This document shows, piece after piece, positions 10,904-17,562 of a stretch of DNA of 64,000 nt (position 1 is its first letter; every line of letters begins with the position of its first letter). The DNA is taken from assembly GCF_029076695.1 (NCBI RefSeq), contig NZ_JARFIK010000002.1, positions 806,001 to 870,000 on the forward strand. Reading direction: 5' to 3'. A program made the translations under genes and the position numbers. The notes under the pieces were generated by a model, which was given only the letters and a program-made list of their open reading frames with translations, did not search any database and was not told the origin of the DNA. Origin of the DNA: Adlercreutzia equolifaciens. GTDB taxonomy: Bacteria; Actinomycetota; Coriobacteriia; Coriobacteriales; Eggerthellaceae.

Positions 10904-10941
10904 TCCACAGGAGGCGCGGCCTCGTCGCTGCCTCCTGTGGA
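10904..10941 (+). terminator. Hairpin after gpmI, no T-tract
   Basis: Perfect 12-bp inverted repeat TCCACAGGAGGC (10904-10915) / GCCTCCTGTGGA (10930-10941) with a 14-nt loop. No T-run follows, so it may end transcription poorly, stabilise the upstream mRNA, or bind a protein. Confidence 0.45.
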
Positions 10942-10969
10942 CAGCTTGGGGACGTTGACGCGGAGCGCC

Positions 10970-10998
10970 TTGAAAGCCCCTGCGCCATCCGTTATACT
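10970..10998 (+). promoter_or_regulatory. secG promoter
   Basis: TTGAAA (10970-10975), 17-bp spacer, TATACT (10993-10998). The predicted transcript start near 11005 argues against translation from GTG 11008 and for the internal TTG start. Confidence 0.65.
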
Positions 10999-11046
10999 AA
11001 GCGACTTGTGTACGCAGAAGTATTCTCTAGAAAGAAGCGTGAAATT

Positions 11047-11301
11047 TTGAACCCCTTGGTAATCGTCTTTCTCGTGCTCCTGGTTCTGTCCGGCGTCGGT
11101 CTGATCATCTTCATCCTGATGCATTCGGGCAAGGGAACGGGCATTTCCGATATGATCGCCAGCTCTATGTATTCCACCCAGACGGGCACCAGCATTATCG
11201 AGAAGAACCTCGACCGCATTACCATCGGCTGCGCCGTTGTCTTTCTGCTTTCGCTGGTGGTGCTCATGGTCATTTACCCCCACGGCACCATTTCCCAGTA
11301 A
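11047..11301 (+). CDS. secG: Preprotein translocase subunit SecG
   Basis: Small membrane subunit of the SecYEG channel. It has two hydrophobic helices, about residues 2-22 and 52-72, joined by the diagnostic loop HSGKGTGISDM and EKNLDRIT. TTG 11047 is preferred: it gives the family start (NPLVIVFLVLLVLSG) at 84 residues, and a longer frame from GTG 11008 would begin almost at the predicted transcription start. The ribosome-binding site is weak (AAAGAAG, 9 nt upstream), so the start has some uncertainty. Confidence 0.9.
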   Translation: MNPLVIVFLVLLVLSGVGLIIFILMHSGKGTGISDMIASSMYSTQTGTSIIEKNLDRITIGCAVVFLLSLVVLMVIYPHGTISQ

Positions 11302-11315
11302 TTGGAAAATTCTTC

Positions 11316-11343
11316 TTGCAACGACGATGGCTTCTGTTAGAAT
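11316..11343 (+). promoter_or_regulatory. tRNA-Leu promoter with overlapping inverted repeat
   Basis: TTGCAA (11316-11321), 16-bp spacer, TAGAAT (11338-11343), 21 bp before the tRNA. A 13-bp inverted repeat with one mismatch (11316-11328 / 11345-11357) spans the promoter. Confidence 0.6.
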
Positions 11344-11364
11344 AATCGTCGCTGCAAAACGCAT

Positions 11365-11453
11365 GTCGGAGTGGTGGAACGGCAGACACGCTAGCTTGAG
11401 GTGCTAGTGCCCATTTACCGGGTGTGCGGGTTCAAATCCCGCCTCCGACACCA
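11365..11453 (+). tRNA. tRNA-Leu (GAG)
   Basis: Type II (long variable arm) tRNA. The acceptor GTCGGAG pairs with CTCCGAC (11443-11449); the anticodon loop TTGAGGT gives GAG; the T-arm is GCGGGTTCAAATCCCGC; the 3' CCA is encoded (11451-11453). Confidence 0.95.
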
Positions 11454-11462
11454 TCGAATTCA

Positions 11463-11488
11463 AAAGGGCCTTCGGGCCCTTTTTTTTG
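11463..11488 (+). terminator. Terminator after tRNA-Leu
   Basis: AAAGGGCC-TTC-GGGCCCTTTTTTTT, a short strong hairpin with an eight-T tail starting 10 nt after the tRNA. Confidence 0.9.
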
Positions 11489-11586
11489 ATATCGGAGTCT
11501 CGCTGACTTCCTCGGGCGAAGCTGGGTGCTGCACTTGGTCCGGTTAAAAGGATGAGCTGGCTTGATCGTTAAGGATGGGTTCGAGG

Positions 11587-12498
11587 ATGGACGCTCATAA
11601 TCTGAAGAGTACGCATGCGCGCCAGGTGGAGCGGGTGCTGTGGATTGTGCTGGGGCTCAATTTGCTGGTGGCCGCGGCCAAGTACTTTTACGGTCTGGCT
11701 TCGCAGTCGGCGTCGATGCAGGCCGACGGCATCCACTCGGTGTTCGATTCGGTGGGCAATGTCATCGGGCTTGTGGGCATCAGCTTGGCGGCGCGGCCGG
11801 CCGACGAGGGGCATCCTTACGGTCATTCCAAGTTCGAAACCTACGGCTCGCTTATTATCGGCGTGTTGCTGCTTCTGGCAGCTTTCGAAGTGGGCTCCTC
11901 GGCGGTGGGCAAGCTTACCAGCGGCGTCTATACCGCCCAGGTAACGCCGGTGTCCTTCGTGGTCATGGTGGGCACCCTGATAGTGAATTTGGGTGTGACG
12001 CTGTACGAGCGTCGTGCTGGCAAGCGTCTCAAGAGCGAGATCCTGGCGGCCGATGCGGCCCATACGCTTTCTGATGCCTTCGTCTCCATTGGCGTTATCG
12101 TTGGCTTGGCTTTGGTGGTGGCCGGCTTTCCCATGGCCGATCCTATCATGGCTCTGTTCGTGACCGTGGCCATTCTGATCACGGCGGTGGGTGTGTTTCG
12201 CACGGGTTTGCGCACGCTCTCGGACCACGCCTGCATTCCTGCGGAAAAGATTGTGGCGTCCGGGAGCACCGTGCCCGGCATTGTCGAGGTGCATTGCGTG
12301 CGCACCCGCGGCACCGAGGCCGAAGTGTATTGCGATTTGCATGCGCTGGTAGATCCGTCCATGACCGTTCTTGAGGCCCACGGCTTGGGAGATCTGGTGG
12401 AAGCGCGCATCAAACGCGATTTCCCTCAGGTAAAAGAGGTGCTGGTGCATATCGAGCCCTATGGTGCCGACGAAACGGCCCAGGGCACTGAAGACTAA
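11587..12498 (+). CDS. Cation diffusion facilitator (CDF) metal efflux transporter
   Basis: Membrane antiporter exporting divalent metal (Zn, Fe, Mn or Co) in exchange for protons. About six helices are seen, with the transport-site ligands HSVFDSVGN (helix 2) and HTLSDAFVS (helix 5), preceded by the HPYGHSKFE loop; the cytoplasmic C-terminal domain follows (VPGIVEVHCVRTRGTE). ATG 11587 is preferred because AAGGATGGG lies 7 nt upstream, whereas ATG 11575 directly abuts AAGG. 303 residues. With the Mn-type riboswitch and terC about 2 kb away, a manganese role is tempting but the metal cannot be read from sequence. It overlaps the convergent gene by 4 nt. Confidence 0.9.
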   Translation: MDAHNLKSTHARQVERVLWIVLGLNLLVAAAKYFYGLASQSASMQADGIHSVFDSVGNVIGLVGISLAARPADEGHPYGHSKFETYGSLIIGVLLLLAAFEVGSSAVGKLTSGVYTAQVTPVSFVVMVGTLIVNLGVTLYERRAGKRLKSEILAADAAHTLSDAFVSIGVIVGLALVVAGFPMADPIMALFVTVAILITAVGVFRTGLRTLSDHACIPAEKIVASGSTVPGIVEVHCVRTRGTEAEVYCDLHALVDPSMTVLEAHGLGDLVEARIKRDFPQVKEVLVHIEPYGADETAQGTED

Positions 12499-12896
12499 TC
12501 CCTCTGGCCGGTTCCCTCGGCAAGCTGGGGGACGGAGGGAGCCAACTTATCGTAGTCCCAGCCTTTGCAGTAGTTCGGAGGTACGGTGACGGCGTAGCGG
12601 GCCCCGCAATGGGGGCAGACGACCGCTTTGCCCTTCTTGGGGCGGAACATCCAATAAAGCACCGCAACGGTAATGAGGGACACGACGGCGGACAGGGCCA
12701 CCAGCATTTCCATGAGGGCCATATCGGCGGAATCGCCCGTGGTGACGAAGGCAAGCGCGACGAGCACCCAGATGCCCACCACGTAGACGATGATGCCGGC
12801 CACCAGCACCTTGGCCACGCCCTTGGTGGGGAGCTGTCCCTCAAACTGAGTGGCAGTTTTGCCGCATACCTCGCAGGTTACCTTTTTCGTGTCCAT
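12495..12896 (-). CDS. Zinc-ribbon membrane protein, unknown function
   Basis: 133 residues. N-terminal Cys pair (CEVCGK, about residues 8-11), two hydrophobic helices (about 30-52 and 63-85), then a second Cys pair (CPHCGARY). The two pairs on either side of the hairpin could form one zinc site near the membrane surface. Start set at ATG 12896 behind GGGAGCG; the longer open frame upstream runs through tRNA genes and is not real. Function unknown. It is convergent with the CDF transporter. Confidence 0.7.
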   Translation of the reverse strand: MDTKKVTCEVCGKTATQFEGQLPTKGVAKVLVAGIIVYVVGIWVLVALAFVTTGDSADMALMEMLVALSAVVSLITVAVLYWMFRPKKGKAVVCPHCGARYAVTVPPNYCKGWDYDKLAPSVPQLAEGTGQRD

Positions 12897-12970
12897 GGCG
12901 CTCCCGTCTTCCGGCGTTTCACGTCGGAGCCAGCATAGCATCTCGGGAGGTTTTTGGGCAGTAGCACAAA

Positions 12971-12999
12971 GAAAAAAGCTCCCCGAGAAGGGAGCTTTT
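12971..12999 (-). terminator. Terminator of the tRNA-Gly/Cys/Gly cluster
   Basis: On the minus strand AAAAGCTCCC-TTCTCG-GGGAGCTTTTTT, directly after the last tRNA-Gly. Confidence 0.85.
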
Positions 13000-13006
13000 G
13001 AAGTTC

Positions 13007-13082
13007 TGGAGCGGACAACGGGATTCGAACCCGCGACCCTCACCTTGGCAAGGTGATGCTCTACCAGCTGAGCCATGTCCGC
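13007..13082 (-). tRNA. tRNA-Gly (GCC), copy 2
   Basis: Acceptor GCGGACA/TGTCCGC, anticodon loop TTGCCAA (GCC), T-arm GCGGGTTCGAATCCCGT, encoded CCA at 13007-13009. Same sequence as the copy at 13234-13309. Confidence 0.95.
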
Positions 13083-13095
13083 ATAGGGTACCAGA

Positions 13096-13169
13096 TGGAG
13101 GCGACGCCCGGATTCGAACCGGGGGTGAAGGCTTTGCAGGCCTCTGCCTTACCACTTGGCCACGTCGCC
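13096..13169 (-). tRNA. tRNA-Cys (GCA)
   Basis: Acceptor GGCGACG/CGTCGCC, anticodon loop CTGCAAA (GCA), T-arm CCCGGTTCGAATCCGGG, encoded CCA. Confidence 0.95.
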
Positions 13170-13189
13170 AATTCTGGCTTCTGTCATTG

Positions 13190-13223
13190 AAAAGGCCGGT
13201 CAAACAAGCGCCTGACCGGCCTT
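13190..13223 (-). terminator. Hairpin between tRNA-Gly copy 1 and tRNA-Cys
   Basis: AAGGCCGGTCA (13192-13202) pairs with TGACCGGCCTT (13213-13223); on the minus strand it ends in TTTT. It would separate the first tRNA-Gly from the Cys-Gly pair or act as a processing signal. Confidence 0.65.
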
Positions 13224-13233
13224 CTGATGACAA

Positions 13234-13309
13234 TGGAGCGGACAACGGGATTCGAACCCGCGACCCTCACCTTGGCAAGGTGATGCTCTACCAGCTGAGC
13301 CATGTCCGC
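13234..13309 (-). tRNA. tRNA-Gly (GCC), copy 1
   Basis: Same sequence and structure as the copy at 13007-13082; first gene of the minus-strand tRNA cluster, with encoded CCA. Confidence 0.95.
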
Positions 13310-13322
13310 ATCGCGAGGAAAT

Positions 13323-13351
13323 ACTATACGGGATGCGTTGCCATGATGCAA
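13323..13351 (-). promoter_or_regulatory. Promoter of the tRNA-Gly/Cys/Gly cluster
   Basis: On the minus strand TTGCAT (13351-13346), 17-bp spacer, TATAGT (13328-13323), 14 bp before the first tRNA. Confidence 0.7.
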
Positions 13352-13403
13352 GACCCAATTTCGAAAAATTTTGGGATTGCCGATAAACGGCAGGGGAGGA
13401 GAG

Positions 13404-14312
13404 CTACTCCACGCGCTCGCCGTTGACGATGGCGGCGTCGACGCGCTTCTGAGCCCGTTCGACCACCTGCTGGGGCGCGGCGCCGGCCTCGGCCTGGGCC
13501 ACGGCGTCGGCGATAGCCTGGTCGGCCAGCTCCTTTTTCCAGGCGGTAAGGCGGTTGTTAAACGCCATCTGGATAAATTCCAAAATGACGGCAAAGATCA
13601 TGGCGAAGTAGACCATGAGCTTCTCCACGTGCATGTCGAGCAGCTCGATGTCGGTGTGGATGCCAGCGGAATCAAGCACCAGAAGAACGCCGATGGCCGT
13701 GATGAACACCAGGGCCAGGATTTTCATTTCCGGGTGGGAGTTGATGAAGTCGGAGATGGGGTCGATGAACACCATCATGATGATAACGGCAATCATGACG
13801 GCCAGGATCATAACGATGAGGTGCTCGGCCAGGCCCACGGCAGTGATAACCGAGTCGATGGAGAACACCAGGTCCATTACCATGATGGTGCCCACAGCCT
13901 GGGGGAGGGAAATGAGGTGGCGCGCCTTGTGCTCCTCGGAGGTTTCCGCCTTGATCTCGGTCAGGGCCAGCACGTCCATCAGCTCCTTGATGCCCTTGTA
14001 GATAAGGTAGGCGCCGCCGACCAGCATGACGATGTCGCGTACCGAGAAGCCGTGGGAGTACATGCCCAGGTCCAGCGTGAACAGCGGGGTGGTCATATGA
14101 ACCAAATAGGAGGCGAAGCACAGGAACAAGATGCGCATGACTAGCGCGCCGGCAAGGCCAAGCTTGCGGCCGATATGCTGCTTTTCCTGGGGCAGGCGAT
14201 TGGTGGTGATGGAGATGAACACCAGGTTGTCCACGCCCAGCACAATTTCCAGGAAGATGAGGGTCAGCAAGCTGATCCACGCTTCGGGGGTAAGAAATAT
14301 CGAAAGGTCCAC
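13404..14312 (-). CDS. TerC-family integral membrane protein
   Basis: TerC/Alx-type membrane protein; members with this leader export or handle manganese, and others are linked to tellurite resistance. 302 residues with about seven helices. The conserved acidic motif EIVLGVDNLVFI lies in helix 1 and a matching MDLVFSIDSVITA lies midway. GTG 14312 is chosen because GAGGAGG sits 6 nt upstream; the frame is open further to 14354 but that part overlaps the riboswitch terminator tail. It is controlled by the yybP-ykoY element at 14345-14512, so Mn2+-induced expression is expected. Confidence 0.92.
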   Translation of the reverse strand: MDLSIFLTPEAWISLLTLIFLEIVLGVDNLVFISITTNRLPQEKQHIGRKLGLAGALVMRILFLCFASYLVHMTTPLFTLDLGMYSHGFSVRDIVMLVGGAYLIYKGIKELMDVLALTEIKAETSEEHKARHLISLPQAVGTIMVMDLVFSIDSVITAVGLAEHLIVMILAVMIAVIIMMVFIDPISDFINSHPEMKILALVFITAIGVLLVLDSAGIHTDIELLDMHVEKLMVYFAMIFAVILEFIQMAFNNRLTAWKKELADQAIADAVAQAEAGAAPQQVVERAQKRVDAAIVNGERVE

Positions 14313-14352
14313 GGTTTCCTCCTCGGTCACGTCTTTTTTGTTTCCTGCCAAC

Positions 14353-14407
14353 AAAAAAGACTCATGGTGCAGCCCTGACGGTTACCCTCAAGTCTGCACC
14401 ATGAGTC
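14353..14407 (-). terminator. Riboswitch expression-platform terminator for terC
   Basis: A 14-bp perfect inverted repeat, GACTCATGGTGCAG (minus-strand arms at 14407-14394 and 14372-14359), is followed on the minus strand by TTTTTTGTT. It lies between the aptamer and the terC start, as expected for a metal-responsive transcription switch. Confidence 0.85.
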
Positions 14408-14512
14408 TCGCTAATTAAGGCTCGCCAGGTTACGTGTAGATTCTTGCGAAGTAAACCGTAGCCATGATGTTGAACGAGCCGCATATCTTTGCCAGCTACT
14501 CCCCCATGGGGT
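14408..14512 (-). ncRNA. yybP-ykoY (Mn2+-sensing) riboswitch aptamer
   Basis: Read on the minus strand, the leader carries the family signature GGGGGAGTAGCTGGCAAAG (14506-14488), then GCGGCTCG (14482-14475), and closes with GGCGAGCC (14426-14419). This motif class binds Mn2+ and commonly precedes terC-family genes, as here. The downstream hairpin terminator provides the switch. Identification is by recognised motif and context; a covariance-model search was not possible. Confidence 0.85.
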
Positions 14513-14518
14513 AGGTTT

Positions 14519-14547
14519 ATGCTAACAGAGAGGTTCTGGGTAAGCAA
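14519..14547 (-). promoter_or_regulatory. terC leader promoter
   Basis: Minus strand TTGCTT (14547-14542), 17-bp spacer, TAGCAT (14524-14519), placing the transcript start just before the aptamer. Confidence 0.55.
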
Positions 14548-14591
14548 TGGTATAATCGGCCGCAGTAATGCGATCATTCAGGAGCATCTTC

Positions 14592-15521
14592 ATGACCCAG
14601 TCTTCAGAGAATCAGCCTTCCGTCGAGTCTGCGCCCGGCGAGGAGTCCCTGAGTCCCGATAGCGAAACCCCCAAGCGCGGCCGCCACTCGGCAAGCCATG
14701 CGCGGGGTGCCCACGGCTCGCAGCCCCAAGCGCGGCGCAGCTTCTCCAGCCTCTTTCACCGGGAGAAGAGCCAGGTGACCATTGGGGACGTGCGCTACTA
14801 CGACGGTGCCGAGCTGTCCCGTCCGCTGGAGATGCCCTCTCGGGTGCGCGTGGTCATGTACGCCGCCATGGCCGTGGCGGCTCTTCTGGGCGCCCTGTTC
14901 CTGTTCAATTACTTCGACAGCATGATGAACGAGCCGCTGCGTCAGCAGCAGACCCTCCAGGAGAACCTTACCCGCGAGGTGTCCCTCGATCTGCCCTCGC
15001 TGACGAAGCTCATGCCGCGCTCCGATGAGAAGATCATGGCGGCCCTGCAGAAGAACGACTACACGCTCTACGAGCGCACGCCCATCGGCACCGACCCCGA
15101 TGGGGGATTCGAGGTTATCAAGTTGCCTGCGGACGTTTCCCTGGAAGAGGCGGGGGCCATGTACCTGAAAGGCGTGGATAAGCTGTCGGCTGCCGACGCC
15201 GTCAAGCTGCTCAAGGGCGGCTGGACGCTTACTGTGTCGCGCAAGAACGGTACGTCCATGCGCTTGCGCTACGCCGATTTCGATTCGGGCACCATTGAGA
15301 AGGCGGTGCAGAATGCCATGGCCGCCGAGGGCCTGGAGAACGCCACCGTGGAAGATTCCGGCGTCGACGATTCGGGCAACACGTACCAAACGGGTACGGT
15401 GACCGACAAGAAGGACCGCACCTACACCTGGCGCGTATCAGTTATCGAGCTTTCCGAGGTGTACGACATTTCGGGGCTCCCGAACACCGCCTACTTCGTG
15501 GGCATTCGCTTCAGCGCTTAA
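14592..15521 (+). CDS. Membrane-anchored hypothetical protein
   Basis: 309 residues, function unknown. Residues 1-86 are hydrophilic, rich in Ser, Pro, Arg and His, and presumably cytoplasmic. One membrane helix follows at about 87-107 (VRVVMYAAMAVAALLGALFL), then an extracytoplasmic domain of about 200 residues with no recognised fold (SLTKLMPRSDEKIMAAL, VSLEEAGAMYLKGVDKL, YTWRVSVIELSEVYDIS). ATG 14592 follows AGGAG by 7 nt. TATAAT at 14551-14556 probably supplies the promoter. It is a monocistronic unit closed by the terminator at 15528-15558. The shape is that of an anchored envelope protein. Confidence 0.8.
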   Translation: MTQSSENQPSVESAPGEESLSPDSETPKRGRHSASHARGAHGSQPQARRSFSSLFHREKSQVTIGDVRYYDGAELSRPLEMPSRVRVVMYAAMAVAALLGALFLFNYFDSMMNEPLRQQQTLQENLTREVSLDLPSLTKLMPRSDEKIMAALQKNDYTLYERTPIGTDPDGGFEVIKLPADVSLEEAGAMYLKGVDKLSAADAVKLLKGGWTLTVSRKNGTSMRLRYADFDSGTIEKAVQNAMAAEGLENATVEDSGVDDSGNTYQTGTVTDKKDRTYTWRVSVIELSEVYDISGLPNTAYFVGIRFSA

Positions 15522-15527
15522 GAGAAA

Positions 15528-15558
15528 ACTCGACGCCGATCATCGGCGTCGAGTGCTT
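15528..15558 (+). terminator. Terminator after the anchored hypothetical gene
   Basis: ACTCGACGCCGAT / ATCGGCGTCGAGT (15528-15540 / 15542-15554) followed by GCTTTT. Confidence 0.85.
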
Positions 15559-15609
15559 TTCGGGGCGGAATAATTTGTACTTTATTTGTACATGAAAGCT
15601 TGAAGAGCA

Positions 15610-15646
15610 AAAAAAGAGGTCAGACTTTTTGGGTCTGACCTCTGAA
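15610..15646 (-). terminator. Terminator of tRNA-Val (bidirectional shape)
   Basis: AGAGGTCAGAC (15615-15625) pairs with GTCTGACCTCT (15632-15642); on the minus strand a seven-T run follows. Confidence 0.85.
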
Positions 15647-15650
15647 TTCA

Positions 15651-15725
15651 TGGTGCGCGATGCAAGATTTGAACTTGCGGCCCCCACCGTGTCAAGGTGA
15701 TGCTCTCCCCCTGAGCTAATCGCGC
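15651..15725 (-). tRNA. tRNA-Val (GAC)
   Basis: Acceptor GCGCGAT/ATCGCGC, anticodon loop TTGACAC (GAC), T-arm GCAAGTTCAAATCTTGC, encoded CCA at 15651-15653. Confidence 0.94.
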
Positions 15726-15758
15726 ATAAGGGCAACGTCTCCGTTGCAGCGAGTAAGA

Positions 15759-15786
15759 ATTCTATCAGAATGTGCGAGCCTGTCAA
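15759..15786 (-). promoter_or_regulatory. tRNA-Val promoter
   Basis: Minus strand consensus TTGACA (15786-15781), 16-bp spacer, TAGAAT (15764-15759). Confidence 0.8.
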
Positions 15787-15965
15787 AGACTTTTTTTCGA
15801 AAACCTGGGAGATGGTCGAAAAAAAGAAGATGAGATCAATTTTAATAGGTCTCACCTGCGGTTCTTCGTAACGCCGCCATTACGGGGGGAAATTGTGCAC
15901 AGAGGAGATCATCACCTGGGGTATCATGGTTTGCAATGTTTCCCTACCGAGGAGTTGGTCTCATT

Positions 15966-17465
15966 ATGAGCAATGAATCCATGACCACGACCGGGACATC
16001 GGCGCCGCAGGGGGCGGCCGACGGGGTAACCAACCCCCACGGCATTGGCCTGTTCCGTCTGGTCACCACGGTCATCACCCTCATTGTCGGTGCCGGCGTG
16101 TTCACCTTGGCTGGTGACCAGGCCGCTGGCGGCGCGAGCGGTGGAGCCATTCTCACGGCGTGGTCCATTTCGGCCGTGGGCGTATTTTGCCTTGTTATGA
16201 CGTTCTTCGCCCTGTCCCGCATCAAGCCCGAACTTACCGGCGGCATTTACAGCTACGCATCGGCCGGCTTCGGTGACTTCCTGGGCTTCAATTCGGCCTG
16301 GGGCTACTGGATCTCGGCGCTTTTGTGCACGGTCAGCTTCTCCGCTCTGCTATTTGGTGCGCTGTCCTATTTCTTTCCCATTTTTGGAAGCGGCACCGAT
16401 CTGGCGGCGGTTATCGGTGCCTCGTGCATCATCTGGTTCTACGCCTTCCTGGTAAGCCGCGGCATTTCCGAGGTAACGCTCATCAACGCCGTTATTACCA
16501 TCTCGAAGTTCGTTCCGCTCCTCATTGCCATTATCGCCATCATCTTCCTGGGGGCTTTCAATCCAGAGATCTTCTGGGCCAACATGCACACCGGCGCCGA
16601 TCCCGAGATGGCTTTTGTCGATCAGGTGCAGTCGGCCATGATGGTTACCATCTGGGTGTTCATTGGCATTGAGGGCGCGGTGGCCATTTCCGGCCGTGCC
16701 CGTAAGTCCAAGGACGTAGGCAAGGCCACCATTATTGCGTTCTGCTGCGTGCTGACGCTCTACATGATGGTGTCGCTACTGTCCATGGGCGTCATGCCGC
16801 TGTCCGAGCTGGCTACCTTGGAAAACCCGGCTTTGGCCTACGTCATGCAGGCAGCCGTGGGGGACTGGGGCGCCATTCTTATCAACTTCGCCGTGTCGCT
16901 GTCGCTTATCGGCGCCATGCTCGGCTATACCGTGCTTGCCAGCGAGTCGCCCTTCGAGGCCGCTGAGAAGGGTGTGTTCATCAAGGCCTTCGCTAAGGTG
17001 AACAAGAAGGGCGCGCCGGTGGTCACGCTGGTGGTTACGAACTGCATCATCGAGCTGTTCCTGCTGACGTGGCTGTTCACCGACTCCACCTATCAGTTCT
17101 TCTACACGCTGTCGGCAGGCATGATTCTTTTGCCCTACCTGCTGTCGGCAGCGTATTTCGCCAAGGTTGCTTTTAAGGAGCCTGAAGCGTTCAAAGGCCG
17201 CTTAAACGCGCCGCTCTGGTTCTGGCGTATTTTGGGCGTCGTGGGCGTTATCTACAGTTTGTTCCTGTCCTGGGCGGCGGGCGCCCTGGGTCTCATCCTT
17301 ATGTGCCTGCTGTACCTGCCCGGTGTGCTCATGTACATCTGGGGTAAGAAGGAGCGGGGCGAGAAGGTCTTTGACAGCCTGGTCGACAAGGTGGTGCTTG
17401 TCATCATCATCGCGGCAGCAGCGCTTTCCATCTACCTGCTGCTGACTACGCCGAATCTTATCTAG
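15966..17465 (+). CDS. APC-family basic amino-acid antiporter (ArcD/YjdE-like)
   Basis: Twelve-helix transporter of the amino acid-polyamine-organocation superfamily; closest in pattern to arginine/ornithine-type antiporters. The first helix shows the substrate-binding LIVGAGVFTLAGDQA (the GxG break typical of APC), then TGGIYSYASAGFGDFLGF, FIGIEGAVAISGRARKS and LPYLLSAAYFAKV. 499 residues. ATG 15966 is preceded by GAGGAG at a longish 10-11 nt; an in-frame start at 15936 has no better site. It is monocistronic and followed by a strong terminator. Substrate is inferred; no arginine deiminase genes are adjacent. Confidence 0.85.
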   Translation: MSNESMTTTGTSAPQGAADGVTNPHGIGLFRLVTTVITLIVGAGVFTLAGDQAAGGASGGAILTAWSISAVGVFCLVMTFFALSRIKPELTGGIYSYASAGFGDFLGFNSAWGYWISALLCTVSFSALLFGALSYFFPIFGSGTDLAAVIGASCIIWFYAFLVSRGISEVTLINAVITISKFVPLLIAIIAIIFLGAFNPEIFWANMHTGADPEMAFVDQVQSAMMVTIWVFIGIEGAVAISGRARKSKDVGKATIIAFCCVLTLYMMVSLLSMGVMPLSELATLENPALAYVMQAAVGDWGAILINFAVSLSLIGAMLGYTVLASESPFEAAEKGVFIKAFAKVNKKGAPVVTLVVTNCIIELFLLTWLFTDSTYQFFYTLSAGMILLPYLLSAAYFAKVAFKEPEAFKGRLNAPLWFWRILGVVGVIYSLFLSWAAGALGLILMCLLYLPGVLMYIWGKKERGEKVFDSLVDKVVLVIIIAAAALSIYLLLTTPNLI

Positions 17466-17485
17466 AGTTTCGACTTACTAATGAG

Positions 17486-17521
17486 AGCGGCTCGGCGCAT
17501 ATAGCACCGAGCCGCTTTTTT
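17486..17521 (+). terminator. Terminator after the APC antiporter
   Basis: AGCGGCTCGG (17486-17495) pairs with CCGAGCCGCT (17507-17516), then TTTTTTG. Confidence 0.9.
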
Positions 17522-17562
17522 GTTTCTGTCCTGCTGTCCTGCTGTCCCACTGGGGGAAGCCT

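Noticed and set aside
9796-11364. 522-residue minus-strand frame opposite gpmI and secG
   Set aside because: Antisense to gpmI and secG and crosses promoters of plus-strand genes.
12897-13426. Small frames through the tRNA-Gly/Cys/Gly cluster, including N-terminal extension of the zinc-ribbon gene
   Set aside because: They read through tRNA genes and terminators.
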